Below are positions 1 through 13,400 of a stretch of DNA of 64,000 bases, piece after piece. The notes below the pieces were generated by a model. That model searched no databases. It saw nothing but the letters and a program-made list of their open reading frames with translations, and was not told the origin of the DNA. Numbering within the stretch: the first letter of the stretch is position 1; every line of letters starts with the position of its first letter. The stretch spans positions 124,001-188,000 of the forward strand of contig JALIZF010001922.1 of NCBI GenBank assembly GCA_029948255.1, in the 5' to 3' direction. The translations under genes and the position numbers were made by a program. Origin of the DNA: Telmatactis stephensoni. Lineage: Eukaryota; Cnidaria; Anthozoa; Actiniaria; Isophelliidae.

Positions 1-260
1 AAGAAAACTGAAGAATAATTTCAATATTTTCAGAAATGTTTTGGAATTGTTCTGTAATATGCTATGGGAGAGACTACGTAGCATGCAGTTGATGTAATAT
101 ATTCATAAAGATATAATACAAAACACATAATACAACAGAATGAAAGACAATAGAAAACAATAGATTTTTCAAATACATTATTACACTAACTGAGTGCTAT
201 ATATACTGTAATTCTGTAAAGTATCGATTCTGTTCTGTATACTGTTCTTCTATTTCTACA

Positions 261-266
261 TTTAAT
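261..266 (-). terminator. Possible polyadenylation signal of gene A
   Basis: ATTAAA on the minus strand, about 170 bases past the gene A stop codon. No closer canonical AATAAA was seen in the first 434 bases, which otherwise look like AT-rich 3' UTR or downstream DNA. Confidence 0.3.
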
Positions 267-434
267 ATTATTGTCCTTGTTGTACATACATGTATATACA
301 CCTATTCCCAAACACAACAAATAAAACAATATTAGATAAAATGCCTTACATCCCAAATATTATTACTGCCCAACATATGACTGCATTGTTTTGGTATCTG
401 TTTTTGAAAATAGGTGTATAAATAAATATCATAT

Positions 435-1273
435 CTATCTGCTCTTCCTAGTGCTGCTTTTTCTGCCTTTTCTGTACTTCTTGTGCTTCCTGCCTTTGCC
501 ACGCCTGTGAAACCCAGTTCAGTCTCTTATTAATAACTGCCAAAAAGGAACAATATTTAGGTACCGAATTAAGTCCTCCTCAGGTCTGAAGTATAAGTAA
601 ATATTCAGGTATTCTTGTGGAACTTTTGGGGGGATATCGATGTGCAAGGAATAAAGTTGAGCAACACCAGATTTGCAAACTAAAGAACACCTAAAAAGCT
701 GATACCCTTGTGAACAACATGTCACATGAACCTAAATCAAACTCTAATAATTTATTCTCATGATCAGGGATATAATTATTGACTTATAATCAGTTCACTT
801 ATTGTGGATGGAAATGTAGTCTATAAAGTACTTCAATCTATATACTGATCCTTCTAAGCTAATGTACTTCTGTCCCTCTCAACTATCTGGTTAACATCAA
901 GCTTATATATGCCCATTTTATAGTGTATATTGTATATGTAGCATTCTATGTCTATAGGAATGTACTTACTTTGGGTTTGCCCACAGTTTCTTCTCTTGCC
1001 CAACACTAAAAACAAAGACAAAGTACATTTAAATGCTTGTAGTTAAAATACATTTTACAGGTTCCATGGAACTTAGAATAATTTAATATGTAAATGTATG
1101 TGATCCTGATCAACACTTCTTTAGGCTTTTTTAATTGTTTTTTCTTCAGAGATCTCTATGCTATTATTACATGGAACTCTCCATTTAGGAATTGCACTTG
1201 TCTATAAAACAATATCTATTTGTGAATTATCTACAGTACTTACGGTTGTCCCATTTCCATCATGTCTGCTCCA
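435..1273 (-). CDS. prom1-like: Gene A exons 20-22: micro-exons encoding a basic cytoplasmic tail
   Basis: Three short exons (1244-1273, 30 nt; 970-1005, 36 nt; 435-504 including the stop) join in phase 2. The last encodes about 22 residues, most of them Lys, Arg or Ser, beginning KRGKGRKHKKYRK, and ends in TAG at 435-437. The acceptor of the last exon is TTTCACAG. The tail is unlike the vertebrate prominin C-terminus. Small exons of this kind are often alternatively spliced, but that is inference. Confidence 0.78.
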
Positions 1274-4200
1274 CTGGAAAAAATGAGAAATAATATATGA
1301 GAAAAGTATGGAAAATGGGGAAAGAAAGATAAGAATGAACAAAACAAAAACAAAATACCATATAGTAATCACAAAAATTATGCAAGGAAAATGTTATTTC
1401 ATTGTAGTGTACAGGGGCCGATCCAGGGCTCAGACTGAGGGAGTTCACTTCACATTTATCTTGTTCTTGATATATTTCTTACACAGCGTAAAAAATGTTT
1501 TATTACTGATTTTTAGGATGAGAAAGGGGGTTACCGGGCACTCAAGGAACCACCCCTGGATGCGCCAGTGCTGTAGTTTCAACATGGTTTGGTTTTCTGT
1601 AATGGTTCACTTACCCATACTCATCAAAATCACTTTCATAAGACATGCATCTATAGTGTTTAGCCAGCTTTACACTAAATATGATAGCAGGTATAAAGAA
1701 AAACAGACAGAATCCAATCGCCAACCAAAATCCATTCTGCAACAAAGAAAATAAGATAGAAATTAGATCTTCAGGAAACAGACATTATTCCTCTTATGGT
1801 CTATTATCTGTACTCCCATGATCTACTAATGTTCCACTGCTCCTACATTCCAACACTGCATCCCAACAGCAATATATCCACAACTGTGTCAAGGAAGACA
1901 GTTGACCTTGTTACAAATCCGGGCATCAAGGATTCAAAATCTTACTGAGGTCAGAGATTTTTCATTGCTTTATTGGGGCAATAGACTGTAGGGTCACTGC
2001 TCGGAGAGTTTCCTTGATGTAATATATTCCTCTTCTAGCACTCTATCTTTCATTCATACTTAAAGTTCATGTTACCTTTGCCATATGTGCACACAGGGAA
2101 ATTAATGTACATTTTTGTAATATTATACCTTCCATTTGGACAATGAGTATGGAAGATAATAAGATACTTACAAATGGATATAGGAAGTCATTACAAGCCA
2201 ACACTACTACTGCATCAAAGACATTAGTGAGAGGCTTACATCTACCAAGCTTATTGTTCACCTGTTAAAAAAATAACAATTATTTTAAGTAACAGAATAT
2301 AATATGGCTAAATGAAATTTAGACAAAGTTAAAATTGAGGCAGTCTCTTGCTTGCATGTACAATGTGCCAGTAAGTCAACAGGGCCCTTGCATGTGGACA
2401 GTCTTAAAGAATGTTGCAATTAAATCCATAGCTTGTTTGAGGTGCTGTAGCTCAACTGCTCTGGCTCCCACCCTAGATTCTTCTTTGTAGTCTTGATTGC
2501 TGGGGGCTAATTACATGGAAGTGGTAATTCCCACTTGCAACTTGTTTTTTCTTAAATACATATTGCTCTCAAGGAATATTTTGGAGGGAGGGCTAAAATG
2601 TTGGTAAAAATGTAAAAAACATTTTGAAGACCTTAACATGAAGTACACCATGTGACAGTCAAGGTCAAGGTCAAGGTCAAATTTTATTTACAAAACAATT
2701 ACAAATGTCCATTACTCCACTGGCCTGCAAATAGGTCAACTGATAAATTCCTGTGAATTCCCATGGTCATACTCACTAGATTCAAAATATGATCTGTCAA
2801 CTGAAATCCCCATCCCAGAACTCTGTCTTTGTATGATACTATCACCTGTGAATATTATATAAACATAATGTAAATCCAATGACTACAGATTGAACTAACC
2901 ATAAATTAAGTCTGCAAAGATTATTCTTTACTATTTTCAGTTCTTCTTTACTTAGGATTGCCTGTATCTACATTGATACAAAAATTCCCTGGGGAGGACG
3001 CCTTTGTAAAAGGATCGGGTACCGTATGCTCGTCGGAAATTTTCAAAAATACCCCTAAAAGATACTGGAAGTCTTTTAAGAAGGGCGTGGCTGGATGATT
3101 TTTAACCCCTAAGAGATACCAGCGATAACAATCTAATGAACATTATTATTATGAACATAAAATTGAACGGTCAACACGCTTTTGTTGGGTAAATTTCTTC
3201 CATTTAAGAACAAGATAATAAGCCATGGGCTCTTCTGTTACATAATTGAAATTACATTGTATCATAATTATGATCCTGCTCACATGCTCTTAATAAAACC
3301 TTCGGAAAAAGTCATGTGATGGGGGCTGGACAGCTTTGTGCAAGCTGCCCAGAAAAATCAGTCTGGAACCAGCCAGCTGGTCAATTTCCATGTGCTATAT
3401 TTTTGTTTTATATATGACTTTTCAGAGTTTTTTTTCACTTTTTATACCAGAAAAATCAGGTCATATGATATAATGCTTGTTGACTGAGTTAGTTCAAGCT
3501 AGAAGGGGAAATATTATTTTGGCTCTCATGGTCATTTTTTGTATGTGCTTGATCAGTCCATATGGAATGACCTCAAGCCAAATATTTTCTCGAACAGCCC
3601 TCCCACTCAGTCATTACAGCGATTTTCAAAATAATGCGAACTCTGACCTCCAAACAGTCCGTTGGAATTTGGTTTTTCACTTCCGCCTACTTCAAACAAA
3701 CAACCCAAAAAATTCTCATAAAGATCCCTAAAAATGTACCAAATGACATAATATGATCATTAAACAACCTGTAAAAGCTAAATATGATTTTGGTATATTA
3801 AGTTAAATCTTTGTATTTTTAATTTTTAAATTTGATTGACAGAAGTGAATAACCAAATTCCAACGGACTTTTTCAATACATGAGTTCGTATACAGCTATT
3901 TCAAAAAAACATTGAATACTGAATACTGCATTCTGCACACTGAAGAGTGCATTGAAAGACCAAAATACCTTGTAGTTGAGTATGTTTTGGAGATGGCATA
4001 GTGAAAATCCTATAAAACAGCTATAACTAAGGCAAATGAGTGGCAAAATGACAATGAAAATGATCAACAATGCAATTAATTGTAAGTCTTGGAATACACT
4101 ATTCAGTATGCAGAATACAGAATTCAATATTCAACGCTTTTTGAAATAGCTGTAATAGCTGTATAATTTGTTTTATTATATGCAGGCCGGTCCGAAGAGA

Positions 4201-7200
4201 AAAGGAAAAATTTGATTGGTTCTCAGAGCGGTCGGAATCCTCCAGTCCGGACCGGCGTTCCAGACCAGCTTTGCTTTCTGGACCGAACACTGACACTTTT
4301 TAACGTTTCTTGGCTGTTTTCTCTCGATTTGTTTCGTGTAAAAAGCAAACAGTTGATATGGGTGAAAGATACAGCAAAAAATCAAATGACCCTCATGTTA
4401 GAATAAACTTTGGACATTTTTGAGAAGATAAAACGACGCCGACCCAGTACAAACACTCAATAAACTGGCTGTGCCGTGTAGGCAAAAAATAATATGCTTG
4501 CTATAATTTTCCTAGAAAGTATCTCATGTTTGCATGATCGAACAGCTGATGAGAAATTTGGTGAAATGGAGATGCATATCCAAATAGTTGTATAAGCAAT
4601 TAAGCTTACAACAGATAACAAGACATAAGCTTACATTACAATCAAACTCACCGAGACATCATACAAAATACGCCTTGAAAAAATCAATTATCCTTTCAAA
4701 TATTCTCTTCAAAAAGAATTGTTTTCTCCAGCCATCGTCTTCAAGAGCCACGTAGATTTGGTACCAAAGTGATAATAGACATTTTGAGAGAGTCTAGGTG
4801 TCAGCTTTAACTTATTTCTTCCTTTTAAAATTCAGTGAAGACCATGACCTTCCTTTAGGCGACGATCGAGAAACCAAACTCAACAAATGTGCAAAAGATA
4901 TGCTGTTTACAGTTCCAAAAAATTACTTCTAGCCCAATTACAACAGCTTGAAGTCGGCAAATTGAAGCAAAAGCTATTTTTCTGTCCTTTTTTCTGTCCT
5001 TCATTTTAAAATCAGCTCAGTTCGAAGCGAAAAGTCACTGAGTTTGCTATTTATATCAAAGAAGCACAGAATTCCCACCATTCGGTGGAAGACGCGCGCG
5101 TCCGCCGTGACAGAAAGCGCGGGAATTTTTTGCTAATTGTTTTGATTTGTTTGGCTAGGACAAAAATGGTTTTTCTAAAAAATTTTTACTTTAGATTTTT
5201 TGTTATTTTTCTTTGGAATGGCTCCTAATTTCTTACAAAGTGATGATATCTTTATTTGCATTGACAATTTCTGTTCCTTGCTAGTGAAACCGGAAGTCAA
5301 CTGTACGAAGCCAGTCAAAACCGACGATTTTTTCTTTATCGAGTTTACCAACGAAGATTTTTTTGAAATCGGCTGGTCAGCCATATAATAAATAAGTTAT
5401 TGACTGAGCTTGTTCGGTCCGGATAGAAGGATATTTGGTCTCGTTCTTTTTTGCGTTTGTACGGACCTCGCCTATCGGCTCGGTCCGTACCTGAACGCAT
5501 AAAAGAACTCGACCAAATATCCTTCTATCCGGACCTCACGCTCGGTCAATAACATATATATATATATATTAGTCAGTTTCTGCTTTATGATGTTAACTGT
5601 GTGTAATAAATACTACATTAACATACATCAGTGATTTCTTTAGACGAATCATGAAGTGACTTCTCAGCCTTTTCTGCTTGTTCAAGTGCTGATGTTGCAT
5701 TGTCCTAAAACAACAACAACCAAACAAGTCACATTTACTGCAAAGTATTAAACCTTGTTTAAATGTTCATAACTAAAGGTAATTAGTTTGTAGAGTGACA
5801 TTAAAAGGCTACCCAACATTTGTAATGTGCCAGTACATGCATGTTAAGTGACATGCAACAGTAGGTAGTGTTAGAACATTCTCCACTCATCACAGAAAGC
5901 ACTCGCTGCAATCATTTTTACTCGCTGCAAAATTTTGAACAATAGATTTTATTCCGAAGGAGTACTCACTGGCTTGCTGCGAGTAATTTCTGTGATGAGT
6001 GGCGAATGGCCTTTAGAACATAGAACAGCCAATCAATATATTAAATAAATAATAAATAATAATCTTCTACAGCAGATCCACGTAGTGGCTATTCTTCTGC
6101 TGGCAGTCACACTCACTACCTCTGCATTAAATATTTTTTTATGCATCGCTCAACTCACATGTTGATTTTTGCTGAGAGAGGAAAACTGGAGAACCCACAG
6201 AAAAAATCCTTGTGGCATGGTAGAGAACAACATATCAAGCAAACTCAATTCATATATGATCCGATGTCCAAGCTGGGACTCAAACCCGGACCACAGCAGT
6301 GAAAGGCCGGTGCTTGATCTCACCACACGGCCAACCAGGCCACCACAGTCCAAAACCTATTAAACAACTTTTCTATTGTAGGGATGGTATTAGTCAACTG
6401 GTGCAGTGTTCCAGAGGACTGGCAAGCATGACTCCCAGGATTTCTAATTATTCACAAAACATAACACAAGGTTTCTAACACAAGCCAAAGCTCTGGTTCT
6501 GGTTGTTCAAAGAGTGATTAGACAGTGTTTATAATCCTAGTTAAAGTCAATGGTTTTCTTTAGATTTAATTATGTGTTAGCACTAATTGTCTTTCGACCA
6601 ATATATTATCTACATAATACAAGTAACAGGATTCACTTACTGCTAGATTGCCACCAATTTTCTTGAGTTCTACAACATTATTGTCCAATTCATCCTGTAA
6701 GTTAAAAAAGAGAAGATTTATAAGTGACAACTATTAATATCTCATTTCCTACCTGTGACTTTGAAACAAGAGTACCTCAATGAGTATAACCACCTGTATC
6801 AGTTCATCGCCCTCAAAAATGGCCACCTTGCACTTTATCAATAATTTTGATGACTGTTCATTAAATAGCATAAATGACTCCCCACTTGAGTGACCAAATG
6901 ACCAATTTTATTTGCCAAAAGAGAGTTCAACTGCTTGACATACTGACTGTAATTAATAAATATTTAACTGTAATAATATCATGCACATACTGATTTGGTA
7001 GCCATGCCTTGAACAGTATCCTTGTCTAATGCTCTTAGACCGGCAGCTGTATCACGAGCCCGTTGGGCTACACCCTATAATCACATGAACAAAAAGTCAA
7101 TTATTGAGAGGGTTAATGATTACTTTAATTAATTTATAACATTACTCTGGAACAGGCTAGGGCTGGGTATATTTTTATGGTATTTACTCACTGGAAAAGG

Positions 7201-7986
7201 GTAGTGATGTAAGATATTTTGCTCTGGAATTTGAGGAGCTCAGAAGCATATCCCTACCCAAAACTGGGTACCCCGGGGGGTATAAAAGAATAATCTACAA
7301 CATGCAATAAATAAAAAATAATAATAATAATTAATTAATTTTTTATCTACAGACATAGGACCATTGCTGTATGAAATTTTAACTTACAATAATAAATGTT
7401 TGGGGCCTGTTTCACACTGGCAATGCAAACATTACACAGACTCAATATCATATTTATGCCATAGGTATAAAAAGACAAGCACTGCTACAGGTATATTGAA
7501 AAGTACATTACTGAGTCTGTGTATGTTGCTTGTGCTTATGCTTATGTCACTAGTGAAGAGACAAGCACTGCTAATGAGCAGTACATTAATCACTGAGTCT
7601 GTGTATGTTGCTTGTGCTTATGCTTATGTCACTAGTCTGAACAAGTCTGAAATTAAGGCTCAATTGATTTTAACTAGTGATTATCAAATGGATACTCACG
7701 TCAGCTTTTATTTTGTCAGCTCCAACCAGTGTTACAGCCAATGTTGTCATGTTAGCTGCAAAATCATCAAGCTGTGCTGCATACTCAGTTAGGTTAGTGG
7801 TTGTGATTCCTTTCCTTGTCTGTATAAACAAAAACAATTTTAATTTACAATAATAATGTAATAATAAACACTATACTTTCAGCCTAACTTAATAACAATA
7901 AGAAGGTAAAAGTATAAAGCTGGCTTCCCAGGATTGGAAGCTGATGCTTATGGGTTAGCTGTTATGGTTGGCTGAAGCTTGCTTGC

Positions 7987-8045
<59 letters not shown>

Positions 8046-8134
8046 TTTGCTTATTTATTTATTTGCTTATTTATTTATTTATTTGCTTATTTATTTATTT
8101 GCTTATTTATTTATTTGCTTATTTATTTATTTGC

Positions 8135-8169
<35 letters not shown>

Positions 8170-10406
8170 TTTGTTTGTTTGTTTGTTTGTTTGTTTGTTT
8201 ATTTATTTATTTATTTATGGCACTTTTTGCCATTATTGCTCGTCATGGGAAAAAATCTCCTCTGAAAAAACAACTATGATTATAATGTAATAATTATTTA
8301 ATAGGAAATGTAATCAGCTCACTATTACACACCCATTACAATTTAAAAGTTTAGCAATGATTTAATGGCCACTGATCATAAGGATTGTACTATAATGTAA
8401 ATGCAAAACACTGAGACAAGCAAAAAAGTTATATTGATTTGCATTGGTAGCATCCTATCACAAAAATTAATAAATCTAGATTAAATACCTCACTAGTAAA
8501 TTGTTCAAAGTCGATTTGGTCCACTCCAGAGTTGTTAAGTTTCTTTAAACTCTCTTTGGAATCACTTTTGAGGATAGTCTGATCTGTAAGGTTCACCTTA
8601 AGGTCATCAAACTGCTTGTCCACTTTATCTCCAAGAAGTTCTTTTATGTTCAGTACTTTTGAAATATTGAATATATATTCAAGTTTGAGTGCTGTGTAAG
8701 CAGGTTGATTCTTGCGGCAGTTGTCAAGAGATTCTCCAATTTTGATGTCTGTTTTGTTGGTTTTCAATAAGCTGTCCAGAGGTAATGTTTTAAAGTATTT
8801 GTTGTTGTCTAAAAACTGGAAAAATAGTTTAAGAATAAGCATTTCATAATGAGAAACATGCATGATTTAACATAATAATCACCTGGTATTTGACAAAAGT
8901 CCCCTCCCCCTCCTCCACAAAAAAGTAAAAATAAATAATCTTCTACAGCAGATTCACATAGAGTGGCTATTCTTCTGCTGGCACTCACACTCACTACTTC
9001 TATATATTAAATATTTTGCATACATCACTCAACTCGCATGCTGGCTTTTGCTGAGGGAGGAAAAACACGAGAAAAAAAACTCATGGCATTAATTGGTAGA
9101 GAACAACACATCAAACAGACTGAATTCACATGTGATCCAATGCCTGAGCTGGGACTTGAACCCAGACCACAGCAGTGAAAGGCCTGTGCTCGCACCACTT
9201 AGCCAACTATACCACCCAAAAAAATTTGTGGAGACATAACGCACACCATCCAGCACTCGCCATAATTGTAGCAATCAGAGTATGAAATTAACATACCTCA
9301 GAGAAAATCCTGCCACTCTGTATAGGTTCACAGACAATGCCTTGCATTGGTGCTCCAACAATAAAGCAAAGTGTGGTCAAGAGCATTAGGAATGAGGCAA
9401 AGATAAAGCAGAAGCCAGTTGCCCTGAGAAAAATAAATAAAATCATTATTACTTATTAAAATATGATAGAGCAGTTATCATGAGTGTGTAATAGATCATG
9501 CCATGCATGCCACAACAGATTACTGTGCCATGTTGTGACGTCTATTAAACAAACTTGTACGAGTGATCTTACTGCAAAGTTTTGAACATTTTATGACATC
9601 AAGAGTGTGTCAATAAGAAGACAGACAATTCAAAACCACCTTCAATAAAATTATTTGTTTTTTTACAAGTTGAAAAATTCTCCTTGAACAAGGAAACAGA
9701 ATAAGCACGCTTGATAAAACACGTCAGCAGTGTGTCTGTCCTCTTATTGATTTCCAACTGCAAATCAACCTATCAGATTGTGAGATTAGACTCAAGTGTT
9801 GTAAAAAACATTATTTCACTATTCCTGTTGTGACCTAGCCCGTGCCATTTTTACAGACAAATATTGTAATAATTACATGACTTTACTAGAACAGAACCTC
9901 AAGGAAATGTATAATATTTTAATCTTCCAAAGAAAATGCTTTTGATGCAGTAATGGGGTTCACTAATTTTACTGAAGATAACTGATGAAACAACAAATAA
10001 TTTGCAATTATTGCTTGAATAAGTTATCCTAGAGAAATATTGGCTTATGATCACAACAGTTTTTTAAAATGTGAATTAGAGGTGATAAGATCAATCTGTT
10101 CCTTTAAGCTACATCAATAACCCACTTATAAAACAAAACCAGTTAATAAGATAATAATAAATTATAATAATATACTTACGCCATTAGACAGTTGCCACCC
10201 ATGTTAGAGACTGTACCCCTGGATGAGGGAGTAGCATTTTTGTCATGGCCACAGATCCCACACATCAATCCAAGTGCCATCAAGACAACAATGAGTAAGA
10301 GAAGGCATGTTAAACCAACACCAGCATACCACCTGGAATGAAGTGTTAACAACTTTATCTGACTGTCGCTCTCATCATCATCGTTGTTGTTGTTGTTGTT
10401 TTTGCC

Positions 10407-10438
<32 letters not shown>

Positions 10439-13400
10439 CATCATCTAAGTTATCCTAATCCTCATATCTTTTTTTATTAATTATTTATTAATTATTTATT
10501 ATTATTGTTAGTAAGGGGTTAGGTCGCAATTGGGACGAAAGTCCTGTTCCTTTCCCTTATCACACCCACCTCTTTAGTTTTTGATTAATTTGTTATGTGT
10601 TATTTTAGTATTCTTGCCATTTGTATTGTTAATTTGTGTTGAACTCATTAAACTAAACTAAACTAAACTAAACTAATGAGTATTCAGCTCAATTTTGTCT
10701 AACTAGTATTAAAGGCATAACACTGTGACTCAAACAACCATTAATATTATTTATAATATTGTTTGTCATGGCACCTGTGGTGTCTATTGGATAACTCCAT
10801 GTTCAGTGGATAAATTTATTGGAAAATGCCATCATTTCGATACAGATAGTGATGTTGGTCAAATCAATATGAATGTGATTGAGAAAAGGGGAGGAATGAC
10901 CAGCTCCTGAAAATACGAAAGCTAACACAAAGTTGTTGCTTACCTGTATCTGTCATATTCTTTACCATAATCTACATATTTATGAACGTCTTTTTCAACA
11001 TTTTTTAGAGGGTCCAAAACAACCTGCAAAAAATTAATTGTGAAGTCTGATATAAAAATTTTTAAGTTTCACTTTCAATCTATTATCAACAAAAAGTGAG
11101 TCATTCTTGGGATCAAATGGTAGCATAACCATGGAATGACGCATTGTCCAGCCAAGAACAAATCACTGGAACAGCAGCAATGTTAAACATCTACCATTAA
11201 TTTTTAGGGAAGCAAGGGTGGCCGAGCAGTGAGAGTGCTGGTCTGTCACCGCTGTGGTCCCTCATTCGATCCCCGGAGGGGGCATCACATGTGGCTTGAG
11301 TTTCTTGTTCGCTCTCTCCCTTGCTTCGAGTTTTTTTTCTCCGGGTTCTTCGGTTTTTCCTCCCTCAATAAAAACGAACTACTTTCGATCTAAGCTGTGC
11401 TCCGTGATCAGACATGGGTCGTATGGTGGCTGCTACGTGTATGTGTATGTAAATTTGTATGTAAATGTGTGATTGTTCAATTGTCTCGTAATGAAAGCGC
11501 CCTTGTAAATCTTCGACTCCATCACGTTGAGCTGTGCCCTTTATTTGTAATTCAGCACTTAGCTGCAAGGAAGGGTGATGAGCTACTCCTAATTTATTTT
11601 ATTTATTTATTTGATATTCAAAAATAGCAGTGATTCAGAGATCATGCCATGCATAGTAATATGTCTTACAAACACTCAAGATTTTAACCTACACACGAAT
11701 TTCTATGAATAAGTTTCTTTCAATACCTTGTTAGCATTACTGCGCACATCGTTGAGGAGGTCATCTCCTTTCTTTGTTGCATTTGTTATCATCTTGGAAA
11801 TATCTGCAAAGCAGAACAATCAAAATAAAAATCATTCTATATTTGATGCTTTTTGGCGTAAAGGAGAAGAAACAGAAAAGGAAGATAGCGAAGACAAGGA
11901 GGAGGGGAAAATTGAACATCACTTACAAACAGCTGCATATTATGGTCCATGATCATAGCCCATTTGGCCCCGTGTGCACTCTTAAAAAGACCCTTGGAAA
12001 ATAGTCACGTAACAAGGTACATACAGATTTTCAATGACAGTCCAGAAAAACCTGTATCTGGACCAATACCAGTGCATGGTCAAAAAGAGTGATAAAATGC
12101 CTGAGTTAGGTCAGGCTAGACAGGATAATATTTGGATCTGGTTAATTCTGTACTTGCTGTGCTTGTTCCATACTGTTATGAACTTGAGCCAAATATTTTC
12201 CTATTTGGCCCTCCCGATCAGTGTATAAATACATATGGATTTTCTACCTTCTCTTGAACTTCTCGTTTTGTTTATCAATGTTGCTGGGATATCCCTGACT
12301 GTTTGCAAACCCTTGAAAAATAAAATGATTGCATTAATTAAATAATATCATTGTATTGGGCAACATTTTAGTTAAGGAATATAAAACGTGTGCGCATGTC
12401 TCTGTACTGTGATATAAACACGATGGAAGATGTAGAGCAAGAGAAAAGCAAGCTTAGGAACATGAGGTGTAGCAGAGTGTTTCTCTTGCTTTTCGAGTTT
12501 AAGCGATCGTTTTATATTGCTTTTATAAAATATTTTCGACGTTTTTTGAGCGAGCCATGTCTCTGTCCTCTGATATAAACATGGTAGCCAGCCAATCAGC
12601 ATGCACGTTATATCTCAAATATTTTATAAAAAGAAATATTTGCATATTTGCATATCTGTGATGAACATAATTATATGGCATATGCCTGGGTTCTCCTTTA
12701 CTAAAAATCTGGGTATAGTTGTTTGAAAAATTAAGTGTACCATTCAACAAAGAAATTTAGCACTACTAATATAGTGATACATGTACCTCTTCAGCTGCAG
12801 CAGTAAAGTTTTGATTGGTAACATCTCTGATATTGCTTAACTCTTTTTCTACATCAGGAACTTTGCTAAAGTTAGCACCCTGTTGTAGTTGACTTGCATC
12901 AATACTGTCACAGCCAGGTGGTGGGACAGTTATTGCCTTACAATCAGTAATCATTTGTGAAATATTAGCTTTGGCTGCATCTAAACCAGTAGATAAAGCT
13001 GATGCCTGGGATTTTAGTTTATTAGTGTTGTCTACAATGATGTCTAACTGCTTCTCCATTTTGTTTGCATCTATTATAAGTGAAAAGAAGACAAAAATTA
13101 GAATCTAAGCTACTGCAGTGTGTAAAATGTAAAGGTTCATGCATGGTTCAATTTTTATTTTCTTTTGTTTTTGTGGGTGGTAATGTATCATTGATAATCA
13201 GAAAAACAGAGGGAAATAAATACTGAACCAAGGAAAAAAATTGAATCACAACATAGATACATTTGTATGCTGTAAGATTTATATTTTATCATCAACAATT
13301 GACTGATATTGCCTGTCATAGTCATCTTTACAGTGGCCATTCAATCAACAGTAATAAAACAGTCACTTGATCTCAGGTTGGTATATATAATTATGGCAAT

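Larger units (their letters stand above)
2850..5580. repeat. Gene A intron 16: cluster of short foldback elements
   Basis: This 2.8-kb intron contains several inverted-repeat elements and no exon. There is a copy of the GGTATCTTTTAGGG repeat near 2985-3115. Inverted repeats at 3656-3869 have arms containing CCGTTGGAATTTGGTT. Arms of about 55 bp at 3891-3945 and 4099-4154 bound another element. A near-palindromic element lies at 5395-5555. A diverged relative of the last lies at 3475-3610. Confidence 0.6.

Noticed and set aside
7968..8290. Long open frames with YLFI/CLFI repeats
   Set aside because: They are translations of the TTTA/TTTG microsatellite in a gene A intron; several frames are open at once and no exon boundaries exist.
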